NCBI RefSeq assembly: GCF_000189635.1
Contig: NW_002476341.1
Location: forward strand, 64,576 to 128,575
From: Tetrahymena thermophila SB210
Taxonomy: Eukaryota > Ciliophora > Oligohymenophorea > Hymenostomatida > Tetrahymenidae
DNA length: 64,000 nt
Direction: 5' to 3'
Below the pieces are notes generated by a model. That model was given only the letters and a program-made list of their open reading frames with translations, had not been told where the DNA came from and did not search any database. Shown in pieces: positions 1-13,500 of the stretch. Each line of letters starts with the position of its first letter. The first letter of the stretch is position 1. A program made the position numbers and the translations under genes.

Positions 1-790
1 GTGTATATAAATAAAGAGAGGTTATTATTTTTTTGGTAGTTTTTAGAAACATAAAAATTTAAATAATTAAGGTCATTTCTTCATTAACTAAATAAAAAAT
101 ATTCTGCTTTTAAATATATTAAAATTTGGCTATTACAAAGCACATTATTTTTAAAATTAAAACTAAAATTTTATACTTTGGAGAACTCAGACCAAGCCTG
201 AAAAGCTTAATTTATTCCCTAATGGACCTTATTCTATCATTTTTATTATATATTTTATTCAATTAAATTTAATTACTTTTTGAATTTTCTTATTTCTACT
301 TAATTTAGCTATACTAAAAAATTAATTAACTAGATATAAACATATGTAATTAAATATCACTCACTCACTCACTGACTTACTAATCTATTTGTTTACAAAC
401 GACTAGATTGATTTTTGAATGCCATTTTGCTCTTTACTAAAGTAATTATTATTATTCTTCAATTTTGATAAATAATGCAAATTTGAGATGCTCATTAAAA
501 TGTAATCCACTATCAATCTAAGATGTCTTGTTCTATAAATACGCTTTTACTCTCTCTAAATATTTTAATCCTAAATTGATTTATATATTTTTTTGTCCTC
601 TATACAGTTTGCCACCTTAGAAAGTAAGTAATATTGCGCTTCTATAAAAAGAAGTGAAAGAACAATAGTATAATTCAAAGCAATACTTATTGTTTCCAAT
701 TTGAAGATTATTTAAGTGAATTAACTGGCTATTTAAATTAAAAAATTGCACAGTTTATAAAATAAGTAAACTCAAAAAGAATCAGCTAGT
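1..790. repeat. Diverged duplicate unit, copy 0 (internally different)
   Basis: Positions 1-160 closely match 3384-3540 and, less well, 791-990; they share the opening GTGTAT and the block GGTCATTTCTTCATT. Positions about 481-790 match 3040-3383. The middle part (about 180-480) has no partner, so this looks like a unit with a deletion or replacement inside. It is very AT-rich. I find no exon-like reading frame, splice-flanked module or RNA gene. Confidence 0.6.
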
Positions 791-3383
791 GTATTTATTA
801 ATTATTAATAAGCATAGTTTTTAGTTTACAGAAAATTAATATCAAAATTTAATTTTTTTGGTAGATTTTGAAAGCATAAAAATTTAAATTATTAAAGCAA
901 ATTTCAGGTTATTTCTTCATTTACTAAATAAATAATTTTCTATTTTAAAATATATTAAAATTCAATTACAACGAAGTGAATTATTCTTAAAATATTAAAT
1001 TTTAAACTTTGAAAACCATTTAAATTAAATACCACAAAACATATATCTGGAAATTATTGTACACTGTATGATAGCCTAGTTTATTTAATTTATATTCTTT
1101 GCAAACAAATATTAAAGTAAACTAAAACAGTTAATTAATCAATAAATGAATTTTTTAATATAATTACTTTCTTATTTTAATCAGCTAAAAAAGTTTAAAT
1201 GCAGCAGATATTTAATTAATTATCAACTCTTTAAATAGCTATTATAGTAAATTAAACCTCGAAAAAATGCTGCGCTGTTGATATTGACTGAAACAATTCC
1301 TTATTTATAAACAATTAAATGCAAAACTTAAATAGAAACAATTTTTTAATAAATTCTAATTGGATAAAAAAATAATCATATTGTGTGAATTGTTTTTACT
1401 TTTAGCTTAAAAAAAAGTAAAGTCTTTGCAAATTGCAATTTAATTTGAGTAAATCAAAAAGAAAAACATATGAAAAAATTTTTAGAATAAAATTGATTTT
1501 ATCTCTTAAAGAACTTAGTAAAAAGCAAATAATTTAATGTTTAAACATATAATAGCCAATTTAATATAAAAATAAATACATACATTTATTAAATGACTTT
1601 AATTCTATTATATCTTTAGGATTTAGTGCTCTTTTGCATAAATTATCACTTTAATAATATTAATGATTTTTTTAGCTATTTAAGAGCTACTTACCTACAC
1701 TGATAACTTCCAAATACTTATTAAAATAAAATGTAGCCCATTTTGTATAAGATTCTTAAAATTCAACTCTTTAGTAAGTAAGAAATTAAATATATTTCTT
1801 TCAAACTCTAAGAATTATTACAAAACAATTTAGATTAATATCATGTTGTCTTTTAATTGATAAATAACTATTTCTTTTAATCTAAATAATTTTTAAGTTA
1901 TATTAATGAATTTTATTTACTCTGATTGCTAGCTAGACAGCGAGTTAGTTAGTAACACCTAAATATTCTTCTTTTTATTGTTAAATGGTATATTAAGAAG
2001 TTTCTTATGCATTATAGCTATCATAATTACTAACTAGAAGAAAAAATTGTATTTTCTTTATTAGACTACAAATTAATATTTGATACATATTTAATAAATG
2101 TATTTTACTCCCTATCTATGCCATTTTAATCTCTTAATCCAAAATAAATAAATTAACTAATCGCAACCATCAATCCTCTTTTATGTTAAGAATTGTTTGC
2201 TATAAAGTAGAAATTAATTTAATTTGTTTTCAAAGCAATCCATAAAATAGAGGGGGTATTTAAGATTTATTGATTATTATCAAAGAATTTCAATATCATT
2301 TTAGCATAAAAATTTTAATTTTTTATTGATAATATGTTGACATAATTTCCCTCACTAATAATATTTGATTATATATTGGACTTTCAAATTTTTTAAAAAG
2401 TAAATTCAATATAAAGTAAATCCATCCATGATCATATTTCGAAGTTTAAAAATGAGAAAGGTTTTAAGAAATAAATAATTTCACTTTAAAAGTCATTTTT
2501 TGGAATTAATTAGCATATTTCTACTTGAGGGGCGGGGATAACACATTTTATTTGCAAGTCTAATTAGAAATTTGTTTTGAAAGAAAGCTAAAAAAGGTAA
2601 TTAAAAAAATTTAAATTTGCTTTTTTAACAAATTTCTTTCTTTCTTTTCATAACCAACCAAATTATTAAAAAGTGTATTTAAAAGAAAGAATTTTTATTC
2701 TTAATTCAAATAATTTATAGTAATAGTTGAGTTGCACCATAAATTGATCAAATAAATTACGAATTTGAAAAATAAATTAAAAATAAATCAATGTTACTCA
2801 TTTCAATAAACAAATTAATTATCTATCTCAAAGAAGGTAGGCAGCAAATGGAATACAATTAATTTTATAGACATAAAATATTTATATATCAATCATATAT
2901 TATTTCTGATAGATATATTTTTCACTAATAAAGTAATTATAATATGATTATATATTGTAATAGTAAATGCAAAGTTTCTTCATTTTTTAATGTAAACTAG
3001 AAGAGATATATATAAAAATAACTTATATCCTCTATCCATATAAAAAAGATGTCTTATTATATAAATATGCTTTTAATCTATCTAAATTTTTAATCCTAAA
3101 TGGTTTTTAAATTCGAAGTTTTCCACTATTAAAGCATAAATATCAGAATTTTATATATTTTTTGTCCTTTTATAAGTTTGCTGTCTTAGTAATTAAGTAA
3201 GTAAGTAATCTTGCGTTTGCCCAAAAAGAAGCGAAAGAATTATAAAATAATTCAAAGCAATACTTATTATTTATAATTTGCAAATTATTTATTTATTTAA
3301 GTGACATAACTTGTTAATCAGATTAAAAAATTGCCTATTTTATAAATAAAATAAGTAAGTAAACTCTAAAAATAAATCAACCA
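791..3383. repeat. Diverged duplicate unit, copy 1 (about 2.6 kb)
   Basis: Positions 791-2655 align with 3384-5490 through a long series of shared words in the same order, for example the GCTAGCTAGACA region near 1927 and 4781 and the CCATAAAATAGAGGGGG region near 2240. The last part (3040-3383) matches 481-790. A minus-strand stretch without TGA exists near 1.9-2.1 kb, but its partner in the next copy is interrupted by TGA, so I treat the unit as non-coding. Confidence 0.6.
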
Positions 3384-5490
3384 GTGTATATTAATAAAGA
3401 GAGGTTATTAATTTTTTGGTAGTTTTTAGAAACATAAAAATTTAAATAATTAAGGTCATTTCTTCATTCACTAAATAAATTATATTCTGCTTTTAAAATA
3501 TATTAAAATTTGGCTATTACAAAGCACATTATTTTTAAAATATTAAAAATTAGATTTTATACTTTGAAAGCCATCGAAATTAAATACTTTAAAAGATTTC
3601 TCTACAAATTATTTTTATGTTGTACGATAGAATGAATAACTTATTTAATTTACATGATTTGTTATGAAATATTAAACAAACAAATAAATTTAATCAGCAA
3701 ATGAAATTGTTAAATAATATTGCTTCCTAATTGTGATCAGATAAAAAAGCTTAAATTCATCAGAAATTTAATTATCAACGATCTACAAGTAACTTACTTG
3801 ATAGCAATTCTACTAAATTAAACCTTGAAACAAAAAAAACTTTGCTGTTGGTATTAACTCAAAACATGTCCTTATTTATTTATAAACAGCTAAACAGAAA
3901 ACCATTTTTTAATAAAATTCTAGTTGGATAAAGAAATATTCATATTATGAACAGTTTTTCATTTTAGCTTTTAAAAAATAATAAAGTCGTGCTTTAGCCA
4001 AAAAATGTAAAAAGCAAGATAATTAATTAGACTAACTCAAAAAGAAAAAGAAATGAAAAAGTTTTTTAGTATAAAATTGATTTTATTGTTTGAAAAATAA
4101 GTAAAAAGCAAATAATTTCATATTTCTATATAAACTAGTGAGGAAATATTAATACATTTATTTATTATTCCACATTAGTTCTATTATATCTTTATCATTT
4201 AATGATATGTTGCATAGATAATTGTGTGAATAATATTTAGCAATTTAAGAGTTACAGCTTTATAAGCGCTGATAAATTTAAAATCATTATTAAAATAAAA
4301 TAAAATAAAGCTCATCTTGGATAAGATTATGAAAATTCAACTTTTTTAGATACTATTTTGTTAAGTTTCTTATTACAAAGTTGTTTATTTGTTTAATTTT
4401 TTGAAATTATGATTGCTTTTTGTTTATAAGATTGAAGTCACTAAATCAAAAAATGAATTAAATAAAATGCATTTTTTACCTAAACAGTAGCTAGTTATCA
4501 TCTTATGTCAAAAAATAACTTATAAAAATGTACTTGAAAATATTTATTTCACAAACAAAATATATTTAAATAGAGTTTAATAAATGGCTTTTGATGTGTC
4601 TAATAAAAAAATTTGTGTTTTTTTAAAAAAATAGTAAATAAATAAATTTCTTTCAATCTTTAAGAATTACTACAGAGCAATTTACATAATTTATTAATAA
4701 TTTGTTGTTTTTTAATTCATTAATAAATGTTTCCTTTTACTCATTTTTAAGTTCCTAAAGAAATTTAATTTACTTTATTGCTAGCTAGACATTGAGTGGG
4801 TTAGTTAGTTTGTTATTAAGTCCCACATTTTTTCCTTTTTATTTTATATTAAGAAATTTCTTATGTAATATAGTTATCATAATTACTAGCTTGAAAGAAA
4901 AAATTGACTTTTCATTTTTAGATTTCAAAGTAGTTTTTAATCACTATTTTTTTCGCTGCCTATCTATGCTATTTTAATATCTTAATCCATTTGAAATTAA
5001 AAAATTCTATCCTCTCAATTTCGTTTTTAAACCCTCACTTCAATTAATCTTTTATATTAAAGAATGATTTGCAATATGTTTTCTTTAAATATAAATATAA
5101 TCCATAAATCACAGGGGTATTTACAATTGATTGTTATCAAAGAATTTCAATACTCTTTTCAGATTTGAAACAAAAAATCTAAATTTTTTTGGAAATATAA
5201 TGAGATAATTTCCCTCTCTAATAATATTTATAGGCTTTCAAATGTATTTCAAATTAAACTCAATAAAAACTACATCAAATTTCTATGTATTATCAATTAG
5301 AAATTTTTTAAGAAATAAATAATTTCATTTTAAAAGTCATTTTTTTGAAATTAATTAGCATATTCCTACTATAGTGACATAACAAATTTTATTTCCAAGT
5401 CTAACTAGAAATTTTGAAGGTAAGTTAAAAGGTAATTAAAAAAAAGTAAAATTGCCTTTTTTAACAAATTAATTTCTTTCTTTTTATAAC
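3384..5490. repeat. Diverged duplicate unit, copy 2
   Basis: Second long copy of the 2.6 kb unit, in direct orientation and head-to-tail with copy 1. Similarity is clear but broken by many small indels and substitutions, so the duplication is old. No coding exon was recognised. Confidence 0.6.
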
Positions 5491-5531
5491 CAACCAAATA
5501 TACGCAGAAGCAGCAAAGTTTAATTATCAAA

Positions 5532-5699
5532 TTCACACAAATTATTTAAATGAAAGTAAGATAAATTAAGACCAAGATCTATTAATAAAGCAAAAAGATC
5601 TACTATGTAAATTTGTTCACACAAATTATTTAAAAGAAAGTAAGATAAATTAAGACCAAGATCTATTAATAAAGCAAAAAGATCTACTATGTAAATATA
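5532..5699. repeat. 84-bp tandem duplication
   Basis: Two almost identical 84-bp units (5532-5615 and 5616-5699) that share TTCACACAAATTATTTAAA and CAAGATCTATTAATAAAGC. Near identity, against the strong divergence of the surrounding 2.6 kb units, means this duplication is much younger. Confidence 0.85.
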
Positions 5700-5879
5700 G
5701 TTTTAAAAAATAAACATTATTTTTATCAAATTCTCTTTTTAAATTGTGAAAGAAATATTTTATTAGTTATTTTTAACTTTTTAAAATAAATATTATTTAT
5801 TAAAATGCTAGACTTTGTTTTGTGTTTGCTTACTCTAAATTTTAAAAAACAAATTGATTAGAGATTCTTAAAGCAAAAA

Positions 5880-7115
5880 GAAAGTAATATATAACAATTA
5901 TTTTGAAGAACAAATTGATTTAAAACATTCAGGAAATCATAACTATATTTTTGCATTTATGTATTTATTTGCCAAAATAAGAAGAAAGCTTAAAAGTTGT
6001 GTTTTAGAAATAATTATTTCTTTCATTTTAAGACTTTTTGTATTATAATATAATTGTAAAGATATGTATGATTTCTTTAGTTATTTAAGAAGAGTACCAT
6101 TCTAAGTTCTAATAATCTAATTAAAATAAAATGATATATTCTTAGCTTTACCATTTATGGTTAAAATTTATCTTTATTTTGATGTCTTTATGTTAAATTT
6201 GCTGTTTCTAAACTGTTTATTATTCTACCATTTTGTAATCTATTATTATTTATTATATATTATAAACTCTCCGCTAAAATTTTTTTAGAATAAAAATGTA
6301 TTGTTGTTTTTTATTTAAATAATATTTTATTTGGAATATTCTTTAAGCTTTAAAATGAATTATTTTATGATAAAAATAAATATAAATGCAGTTAAGCTTA
6401 CAAAAAGTTATGGAAGTAGAAATAAAAAAAGGGCTTTTAATATATGAGTTTGAAGATAAATTTAATTAAATTTACAAAATAAATTATACAATTAATAAAT
6501 AAAAGCTTTCTTTATCTAAAATTTAAGCACAATTTTTCATTTTGATTAACTATTCTTTTTAATCGTTTAATTCCTATCAAAAAAAGAATAGAAAATTGCT
6601 TATTTTTCATTAGTTTTATTCAAAAATATTTTACATCAAAATTTAATTAGTAAATAAAATATTAAATGCTATTTATTATGTAAAAGTGAAGCAAATTTAG
6701 TTCCATAAAACATTAAAAGCTCCTAATTTTTATTTTTAAATTGTATAGTATTTACAGTTTAGTTATCATAATTACTAACCAGAAAAAAAAAATTGGATCT
6801 TCTTTATTAGAATAGAAAGTATTCTTTGATACCTATTTTATAAATATTCTTTGTACTTAATCTATGCTGTTTTAATCTCTTAATCCATTTGAAATTATTA
6901 AACTCTAAATTCTAAATTTCATTTTTAAATAAATAAATTAACTCCAACTCTCAATCCATCTTTTATGGTAAAGATTGATTTACTATTAAATTGTAAAATA
7001 TTTTCCTTAAATATAAAGCAATCCATAAAATAGAAGGGATATGTATTTATGATTGAATAATCATTATTAAAGAATTTCATTATCATATTTGGATAATCTA
7101 AAAAATAAATAATAA
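5880..7115. repeat. Diverged duplicate unit, copy 3 (partial)
   Basis: Blocks near 6000-6130 and 6750-7110 match the same blocks of copies 1 and 2, for example TTAGTTATCATAATTACTAAC and the CAATCCATAAAATAGAAGGG region. It is more diverged than the other copies. Nothing coding was seen; the unrelated stretch 5700-5880 is plain AT-rich sequence. Confidence 0.4.
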
Positions 7116-7759
7116 ACAAAAAATAATAATCAATTAAGAGAGAAAAAAAGTCATCTAAATCAGAAAATGAAACTTCAAAATAAATATCAAGTTTTTAGTT
7201 AAAAGACAAAAATGTAGGAAAAATATTTTTATATCGAATAATTTTTTTTATATAGATCTTCAAATAAATAATAAATATTATAATTATTCAACCAATCAGA
7301 TAACCATATTTGAAGTAACTTACTATGATGACAATATTTTAGATCAGAAAGTTAAATGCCTTTTTAATTTGGAAAGGCTATCTATACTATTTAATATTAA
7401 ATGAAAATAAATTTTGACAAATTTTTTAAGATATCTCAAAAAAATTAATTTTTTAAATTAAAAATTACACTGAATTAGAAGGTTTTAAATTTATTAAATA
7501 TTATCAAATCTTTAATCCTATCCAAAGAAAAAAGTTAATTTAAATTAAAAAAAAAATAATTCTAATTTATTTGTGGTTAAAGTTTTCATAAAATTTATTT
7601 GAGCCACAAGCATTTTTACGCTAACTATATATTTATGTTTAATAATTAATTTGCTTTATTTGAGTTACTTTCAAGTATTAGAGTATAGATTTTTTATGAG
7701 TTTATTCTAAAATTAAAATAATCTTGATTAATTTCTTCAAATAATCAAATCTAAAGTGT

Positions 7760-8204
7760 GAACAAAAAATGAATGGAAAAAATAAATATATTTAACTAAC
7801 TAAAAGATGTGTCTAATATTTTAGATTTTTCTTTTATAAATAAAATAAATACAGAAAAAATAAATAAATTTATGAGTTAAGTAAAATTATTCATTCTAAA
7901 TCTTTGTCGTCTCTCCAAATAATTATTAATATTAAATAATACGTAAATAAATTAATGTATTAATCAAAAATTATTTGATTATGATTGATGACGGATGATG
8001 AACAATTTTATTATATTTTCTTTTATAAAAAAAGCATTAAAAAATAGAAAAAAATAAATAAATTGAATTTTTTCTGAATTATTTATTTTTTTATTTAATT
8101 GATTGAAAAAGAGCAAATTTAATTGCTCTAATTATTATAATTATTAATTTCTAAAAAAAATCAATAAATTGAGATTTAATCAAAAAAAAAAGAGATAAAA
8201 ATAA
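7760..8204 (+). promoter_or_regulatory. Conserved 5' flank of membrane-protein copy A
   Basis: About 450 bp before the start codon of copy A are recognisably the same as 37800-38360 before copy B and 40560-41132 before copy C (shared TTAACTAACTAAAAGAT words, then an AT-rich run to the ATG). The duplicated unit therefore included the upstream region, which presumably carries the promoter. No specific element can be named. The stretch 7116-7760 is AT-rich and holds nothing recognisable. Confidence 0.45.
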
Positions 8205-9876
8205 ATGAATTAATTAAATAAAAGGAATATTAATTAACTAAATTAGAGTGATTTAAGTAATGAAACATATTATTTAAAAGAAGAATCAAAATAAAAAAAT
8301 TTTCATAAAAGAAATTGGTAAAACTTCATATCAAAGATAATCGTTTTTCTTCTTGTCTTTTTTACTTACATTTAATTTTACATCCAAATAATACTGATTA
8401 TTAAGGTAATTAATTATTCTCTACTTTCAATAATATTTTAATGCTAATTTTTAACTTTATTAGGATTTTTATATCTATCTTGAAATATTATGGCTATACT
8501 TTATTTTGTTGCTTATCTATTTAATTTACTACAGAGATAAAACATAAATTACACTTGAACTTCGTATATTATTTAGTCTGCCAGGCGTTGTTTCTTTACA
8601 AGAATATTTAAATCATGATATAAAATTTAGCTTTTTTGATAAAATGTTTTTTAGAAACTTATTGTTAAATGGTTTCATCATTTTTTACAATATGTTTTTG
8701 GAATAAAATGCTTTGATATAAATTTCTACTTCATGGTTCTATGTTTAAATCTATTTTAGATACAGAGACATATCAAAAAATTTAGATAATTAAATACTTT
8801 AAGAATTGATATAAGAAAATTATAAATAAACGATTGATATTATCTATCCTTTAGCTGATTCTTTATTATGGTCATAAATATTATAAAATGCGGTTAATGA
8901 ATAATAAGAGTAAAAAAATATTGTTTTTTAAGCTTGCTTATATGTAATTAAAAATGCTTTTCTTGTCTTTACTTTTATTTTTATTTATAAATGCTATAAA
9001 TCTTAATTTTTGTCCTTAACGAATTTAAGATTTTCTGATCTAAAAATATTTATTATTCCTAAAATCAAAGAATACTCATATGAATTAAACTAACAAGTTT
9101 AGCATACAGTTTTCTTTTAATATCAGTATCACTTATTATTAGCAGATAGATTATATTAATTAATCATTTTTCTTGTTTTAACTTCTTAGAATAATAAAAT
9201 TGAATATAAATTTGGTTTCATATTTTCTATTTCCTTTAACTTATTCTGCTTACTAAATAGTTTTAGGTCACTAAAATAGTAAAAATTTGATTTTTGTCAT
9301 TTAACTAAGAAGGAATCTTCTAGATATTAAATAGAATGTTTAAATAAAGTAAAGAAAATATTCATTACTTATGATTTATTAAGCAAATAAAAAGCATTAG
9401 AAATACTTACAAGCTAATTTAGTTAATCAGAAATCTTTATAATTAATAAAAATTTTGAGTTTTTTAGGACATTCAATTAAAATAATTCATATTAGATAAT
9501 AACTTTAGATAAAAATTTTTTTTATAGAAAAGACTAATAAAATTTTGAAATCTAAAATAATTTGAATGAATAAATTAGTTAAATAGAATTTAATGACCTA
9601 TTTTTATCTTAAAATTAATTTATTAGACCATAATATGCTTATGTTGAAATATTTCGTGCTTTATCGAATGCCAAATATTTTATTGAAATTAAAGTAAAAG
9701 GTAACAAAGAGCATTTAAGATAATTTAATGATTTTAAATAAAAATACTATGATTAGATGTTTGTTTCTTTCAATAAAAGTGTTTTTTTATAAATTATTTG
9801 CTTTATCGACTAGATAAAGGATTTAACGATAAATCCTAATATGGTATTTTATGATTTATTTGAGAGTTTAATATGA
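8205..9876 (+). CDS. Multi-pass membrane protein, family copy A
   Basis: Two exons in the ciliate code: 8205-8405 (67 codons) and 8464-9876 (471 codons including TGA), giving 537 residues. The intron 8406-8463 is GT..AG and lies between codons. The start is the first in-frame ATG; copies B and C start at the same homologous place (MNQLN). A hydrophilic leader of about 40 residues is followed by hydrophobic segments at roughly 45-67 (IVFLLVFFTYIQFY) and 72-92 (LWLYFILLLIYLIYY), a conserved loop with FSLPGVVSLQEYLNHD, a third segment with LLLNGFIIFYNMF, and two more near residues 210-300. The C-terminal half is mostly hydrophilic. I recognise no known family. Four copies in the window and strong conservation point to a real protein, probably in a cell membrane. 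TAA and TAG glutamines are frequent and no in-frame TGA interrupts. Confidence 0.85.
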
Positions 9877-10078
9877 AATTAATTTTAGTAATGTATATTT
9901 TATTTCCATGTATATTAAAATAAAAATTTTTTTCTATTATCTATCTATCCATTTATCATTAATTCTTTTTGTTTTGATTTTTAGATATTTTTTTAAATGT
10001 TTATTGATTTTTTAAAGTACAAACTAATTCATGCAAATACTATAATTTAAAAATTTTAAATAAAAATAATATAATTAT
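9877..10078 (+). other. 3' flank of copy A up to assembly gap
   Basis: AT-rich 3' region that resembles the 3' flank of copy B (40053-40260), including a TTTTTTAAATGTTTATT block. It runs directly into the first run of N. No gene. Confidence 0.5.
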
Positions 10079-10178
10079 NNNNNNNNNNNNNNNNNNNNNN
10101 NNNNNNNNNNNNNNNNNNNNNNNNNNNNNNNNNNNNNNNNNNNNNNNNNNNNNNNNNNNNNNNNNNNNNNNNNNNNNN
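10079..10178. other. Assembly gap (100 N)
   Basis: Exactly 100 N, the usual placeholder for a gap of unknown size. The sequence on its two sides is unrelated. Confidence 0.99.
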
Positions 10179-10550
10179 GCTTATTAATGGAGGTAAAATG
10201 AAATAAAAATATATTGGAAATTGTTAGTTCTAAGCCATTTTTTTTTAATTCATTTTTATATATGATAAATATTGGATAAATACGCCTAAATACTTAAAAA
10301 TTTTATTTTATTCTAATGAGCTCGTATTCTCGTTATCCATCCCTTATCTCTAGTTGCTACTATATTTTTAGTACACATTTTAAATAGAAATATTAAAATT
10401 TAATAATAAATATTGCACAAACTTTTTTTTTGATTTCTCATACTAAAAGCAAATTTATAAATTTATATAATTTATTTGTTCTTTTTATCCACTTATAATT
10501 AGTTAAATTTCCATAAATTAATATTCGATATTTTTGAAAAAAAAAAATAA
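10179..10550. other. Intergenic, upstream of first LRR gene
   Basis: AT-rich sequence between the gap and the start codon at 10551. No exon or repeat was recognised; any promoter of the LRR gene would be here or in the gap. Confidence 0.5.
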
Positions 10551-13500
10551 ATGATATAATAGATTAATAAATACTACAAATTAGAAGAAGTAATTATTTA
10601 TTTTTTTATTAATTACTTTAAATTTATTTTTATTAACATAAAAAGTTTTTCAACTCTTCACTCTAATCTCATTAGATTCTTCATATTAATCCTTGGTATA
10701 TTTACTTTATAATTATTATCTTCATATTTAACTATCAGTTCATTTTAAAATTTTATTTTTTTAATAAAAATAATGACCTATATTGCTTGCTATGATTTAT
10801 TTACAAATGTTTTTTTAGTTAATTTTATTACCTATTTTAAATAATTTGATATTTTTTATTCATTTTTTCCTTCTAAAACTTTCCTTGATAAAAACAAACA
10901 GTTTATTTATTATTTTTGGATTTTAATATATTTAGTTATTAAATTGAATTCCAAACAACATACATAACTCTTTAAATTTGTTTATTAGCTTTTTATCTGA
11001 TTTAATAATCTTTTTTTTATTGTGCTTGTGTTTATTTTTCTTCTGTCTCTATTAATTTAACATATTTATTTATTTTAAACATTTGCTTTTATTATTAATT
11101 TATTCATTCATTTCTTATTATTTCATATTATTTCTTCATTTTTTTCTTCAAAAAATTAATTAATTATATTTTGTTTCTTGAATATTTAAAAAGTGGATAA
11201 TAAATAAGTGATTAAGATGCATTAGAATTAGGTTCTGCTTTAGCAAATTGCACAAATCTCTCAAATTTGACACTTATCCTTTAGTAAATTCAGTTTATTT
11301 GTTTTGGTTTGTGATATTTTTACTTACTTTTAAATTGAATTTAAAACATTAGAGCTCTTTTTATTTGTTTATTAACTTTTTATTTTATTTCATTTACTTT
11401 TCTTTTTACTTTTACTTGTGTTCATTTTTCTTCTATCTCTCTCTCTCTTAATTTACTCATTTTTTTATTTTCAACATTTGCTTTTATTATTTATTTATTA
11501 ATTCATTTCTTATTAACTCAAATTTTTTCTTCATTTTTTTGTTATTATTAATTATAAATTTTTTTTAATATTAAAAAAGTAACATCAAAATTGGTGTAAT
11601 AGGAGTAACAAGATTAGTTTCTGCTTTAGCAAATTGCACAAATCTCTCAAATTTGACACTTAATCTTGGGTAAATTAAGTTAATTTGTTTTGGATTGTTT
11701 TTTTACTAAAAAAATTGAATTTAAAACAATAAAGCTCTTTTAATTAAGTTTATTTTTAGTTGATTTGCTTTTCTTTTTCATTTTTATTGTACTTGTGTTT
11801 ATTTTTCTTGTATCTCTCTTAAATTAAATCATTTTTTTATTTTCAACATTTGTTTATTTATTTATTAATTAATTCATTTCTTATTATTTCATATTTTTTC
11901 TTCATTTTTTTTTCTAAATAATTTATTAATTTATTTTTTCTTTAATATTTAAAAAGATCGAATATTGGTGATTAAGGTACATCAGACTTAGGTTATGCTT
12001 TAGCAAATTGCACTAATCTCTCATATTTAACACTTGATCTTAGGTAAATACAGTTTATTAGTTTTGGCTTGTGATATTTTTACTTATAAAATTGAATTTA
12101 AAACAGCATAGCTCATTTTATTTGTTTATTAGCTCTTTATTTGATTTAGTTTTTATTGTATTTGTGTTTATTTTTCATCTATCACATATATAAAAAAAGT
12201 GTAATCTGTCTGACCCCTTATTTTTAATAAAAATAATCCTGTCTCAGGCCATTAATGATCGGCGATGGATGATTTAATTTTTTCCAAAAGTCTGGAGACA
12301 GAATTCACTTTTTTCTATATATTATCTCGCTTAATTTAATTCATTATGTATTTTCAACATTTATTTTTATTATTTATTTAATTATTTTCTTATTATTTCT
12401 TATTTTTTCTTTTTTTTTCTTTTAAATAATTAATTTTTTATATATTTTCCCTCCAACATTAAAGCGATAATAAAATTTGTGCAATTGGTATATCATGTTT
12501 ATGTTCTGCTTTAGTAAATTGCACTAATCTCTCAAATTTGACACTTGATCTTAGGTAAATTCAGTTTATTAGTTTTGGATTGTGATATTTTTACTTATAA
12601 AATTGAATTTAAAACCATAAATCTCTTTTTATTTGTTTATTAGCTTTTTATTTCATTTAATTTTCTTTTTCTTCTTTATTGTACTTGAGTTTATTTTTCT
12701 TCTACTGTATGTATATCTTTTAATTTAACTCATTTTTTTATGTTCAACATTTGCTTTTATATTATCATTTCTTGTTATTTCATATTTTTTTCTTCATTAT
12801 TGTTCTAAATAGTTAATTAATTATATCTATTTTCTTAAATATTTAAAAAGTGACAATAAAATTGGTTCAATAGGTGCATAAGGCTTATGCCGTGCTTTAG
12901 CAAATTGCAAAAATCTCTCAAATTTTACACTTTCTCTTCAGTAAATTCAGTTTATTTTTATTAGATTGTGATATTATTTTTATTTATAAAATTGAATTTA
13001 AAACAAAAAAAATTTTTATTTCATTTACTTTTCTTTTTTATTGTAGTTTTGTTTATTTTTCTTATATCTCTCTTAATTTAACTCATTTTTTATTTTATTT
13101 ATTAATTTATTTCTAATTATTTTATATTTTTTCTTCATTTTTTCCTTTTAATAATTAATTAATTAATTATATTTTTTTTTCAACTTTTAAAAGATAGAAT
13201 TAAATTGGCGATTAAGGCTCATTAGCCTTAGGTTCTGATTTATAAAATTACTCTAATATCTCAAATTTGTCACTTAATCTTTCGTAAATTAAGTTTATTT
13301 GTTTTGGGTTATGATATTTTTACTTATCATATCTAATTTAAAACAATAGAGCTCTTTAAATTTTTTAATTACTTTTTATTTCATTTACTACTCTTTTTCT
13401 TTTATATTATACTTAACTTTATTTTTCTTCTATCACTTTTAATTTAAATTATTTTTTTTTCAGCATTTTCTATTATTATTTTTTTATTTACTTCTTATTA

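Noticed and set aside
1870..2130. Minus-strand TGA-free stretch in repeat copy 1
   Set aside because: With TGA as the only stop, long open runs are common in AT-rich DNA; the same place in copy 2 has an early TGA.
4792..4977. 61-codon standard-code frame on the plus strand
   Set aside because: It lies in the diverged 2.6-kb repeat and the homologous stretch near 1940-2110 does not keep the frame. Amino-acid content is what random AT-rich DNA gives.
6925..7119. 64-codon standard-code frame on the minus strand
   Set aside because: Inside diverged repeat copy 3; not conserved in copies 1 and 2.
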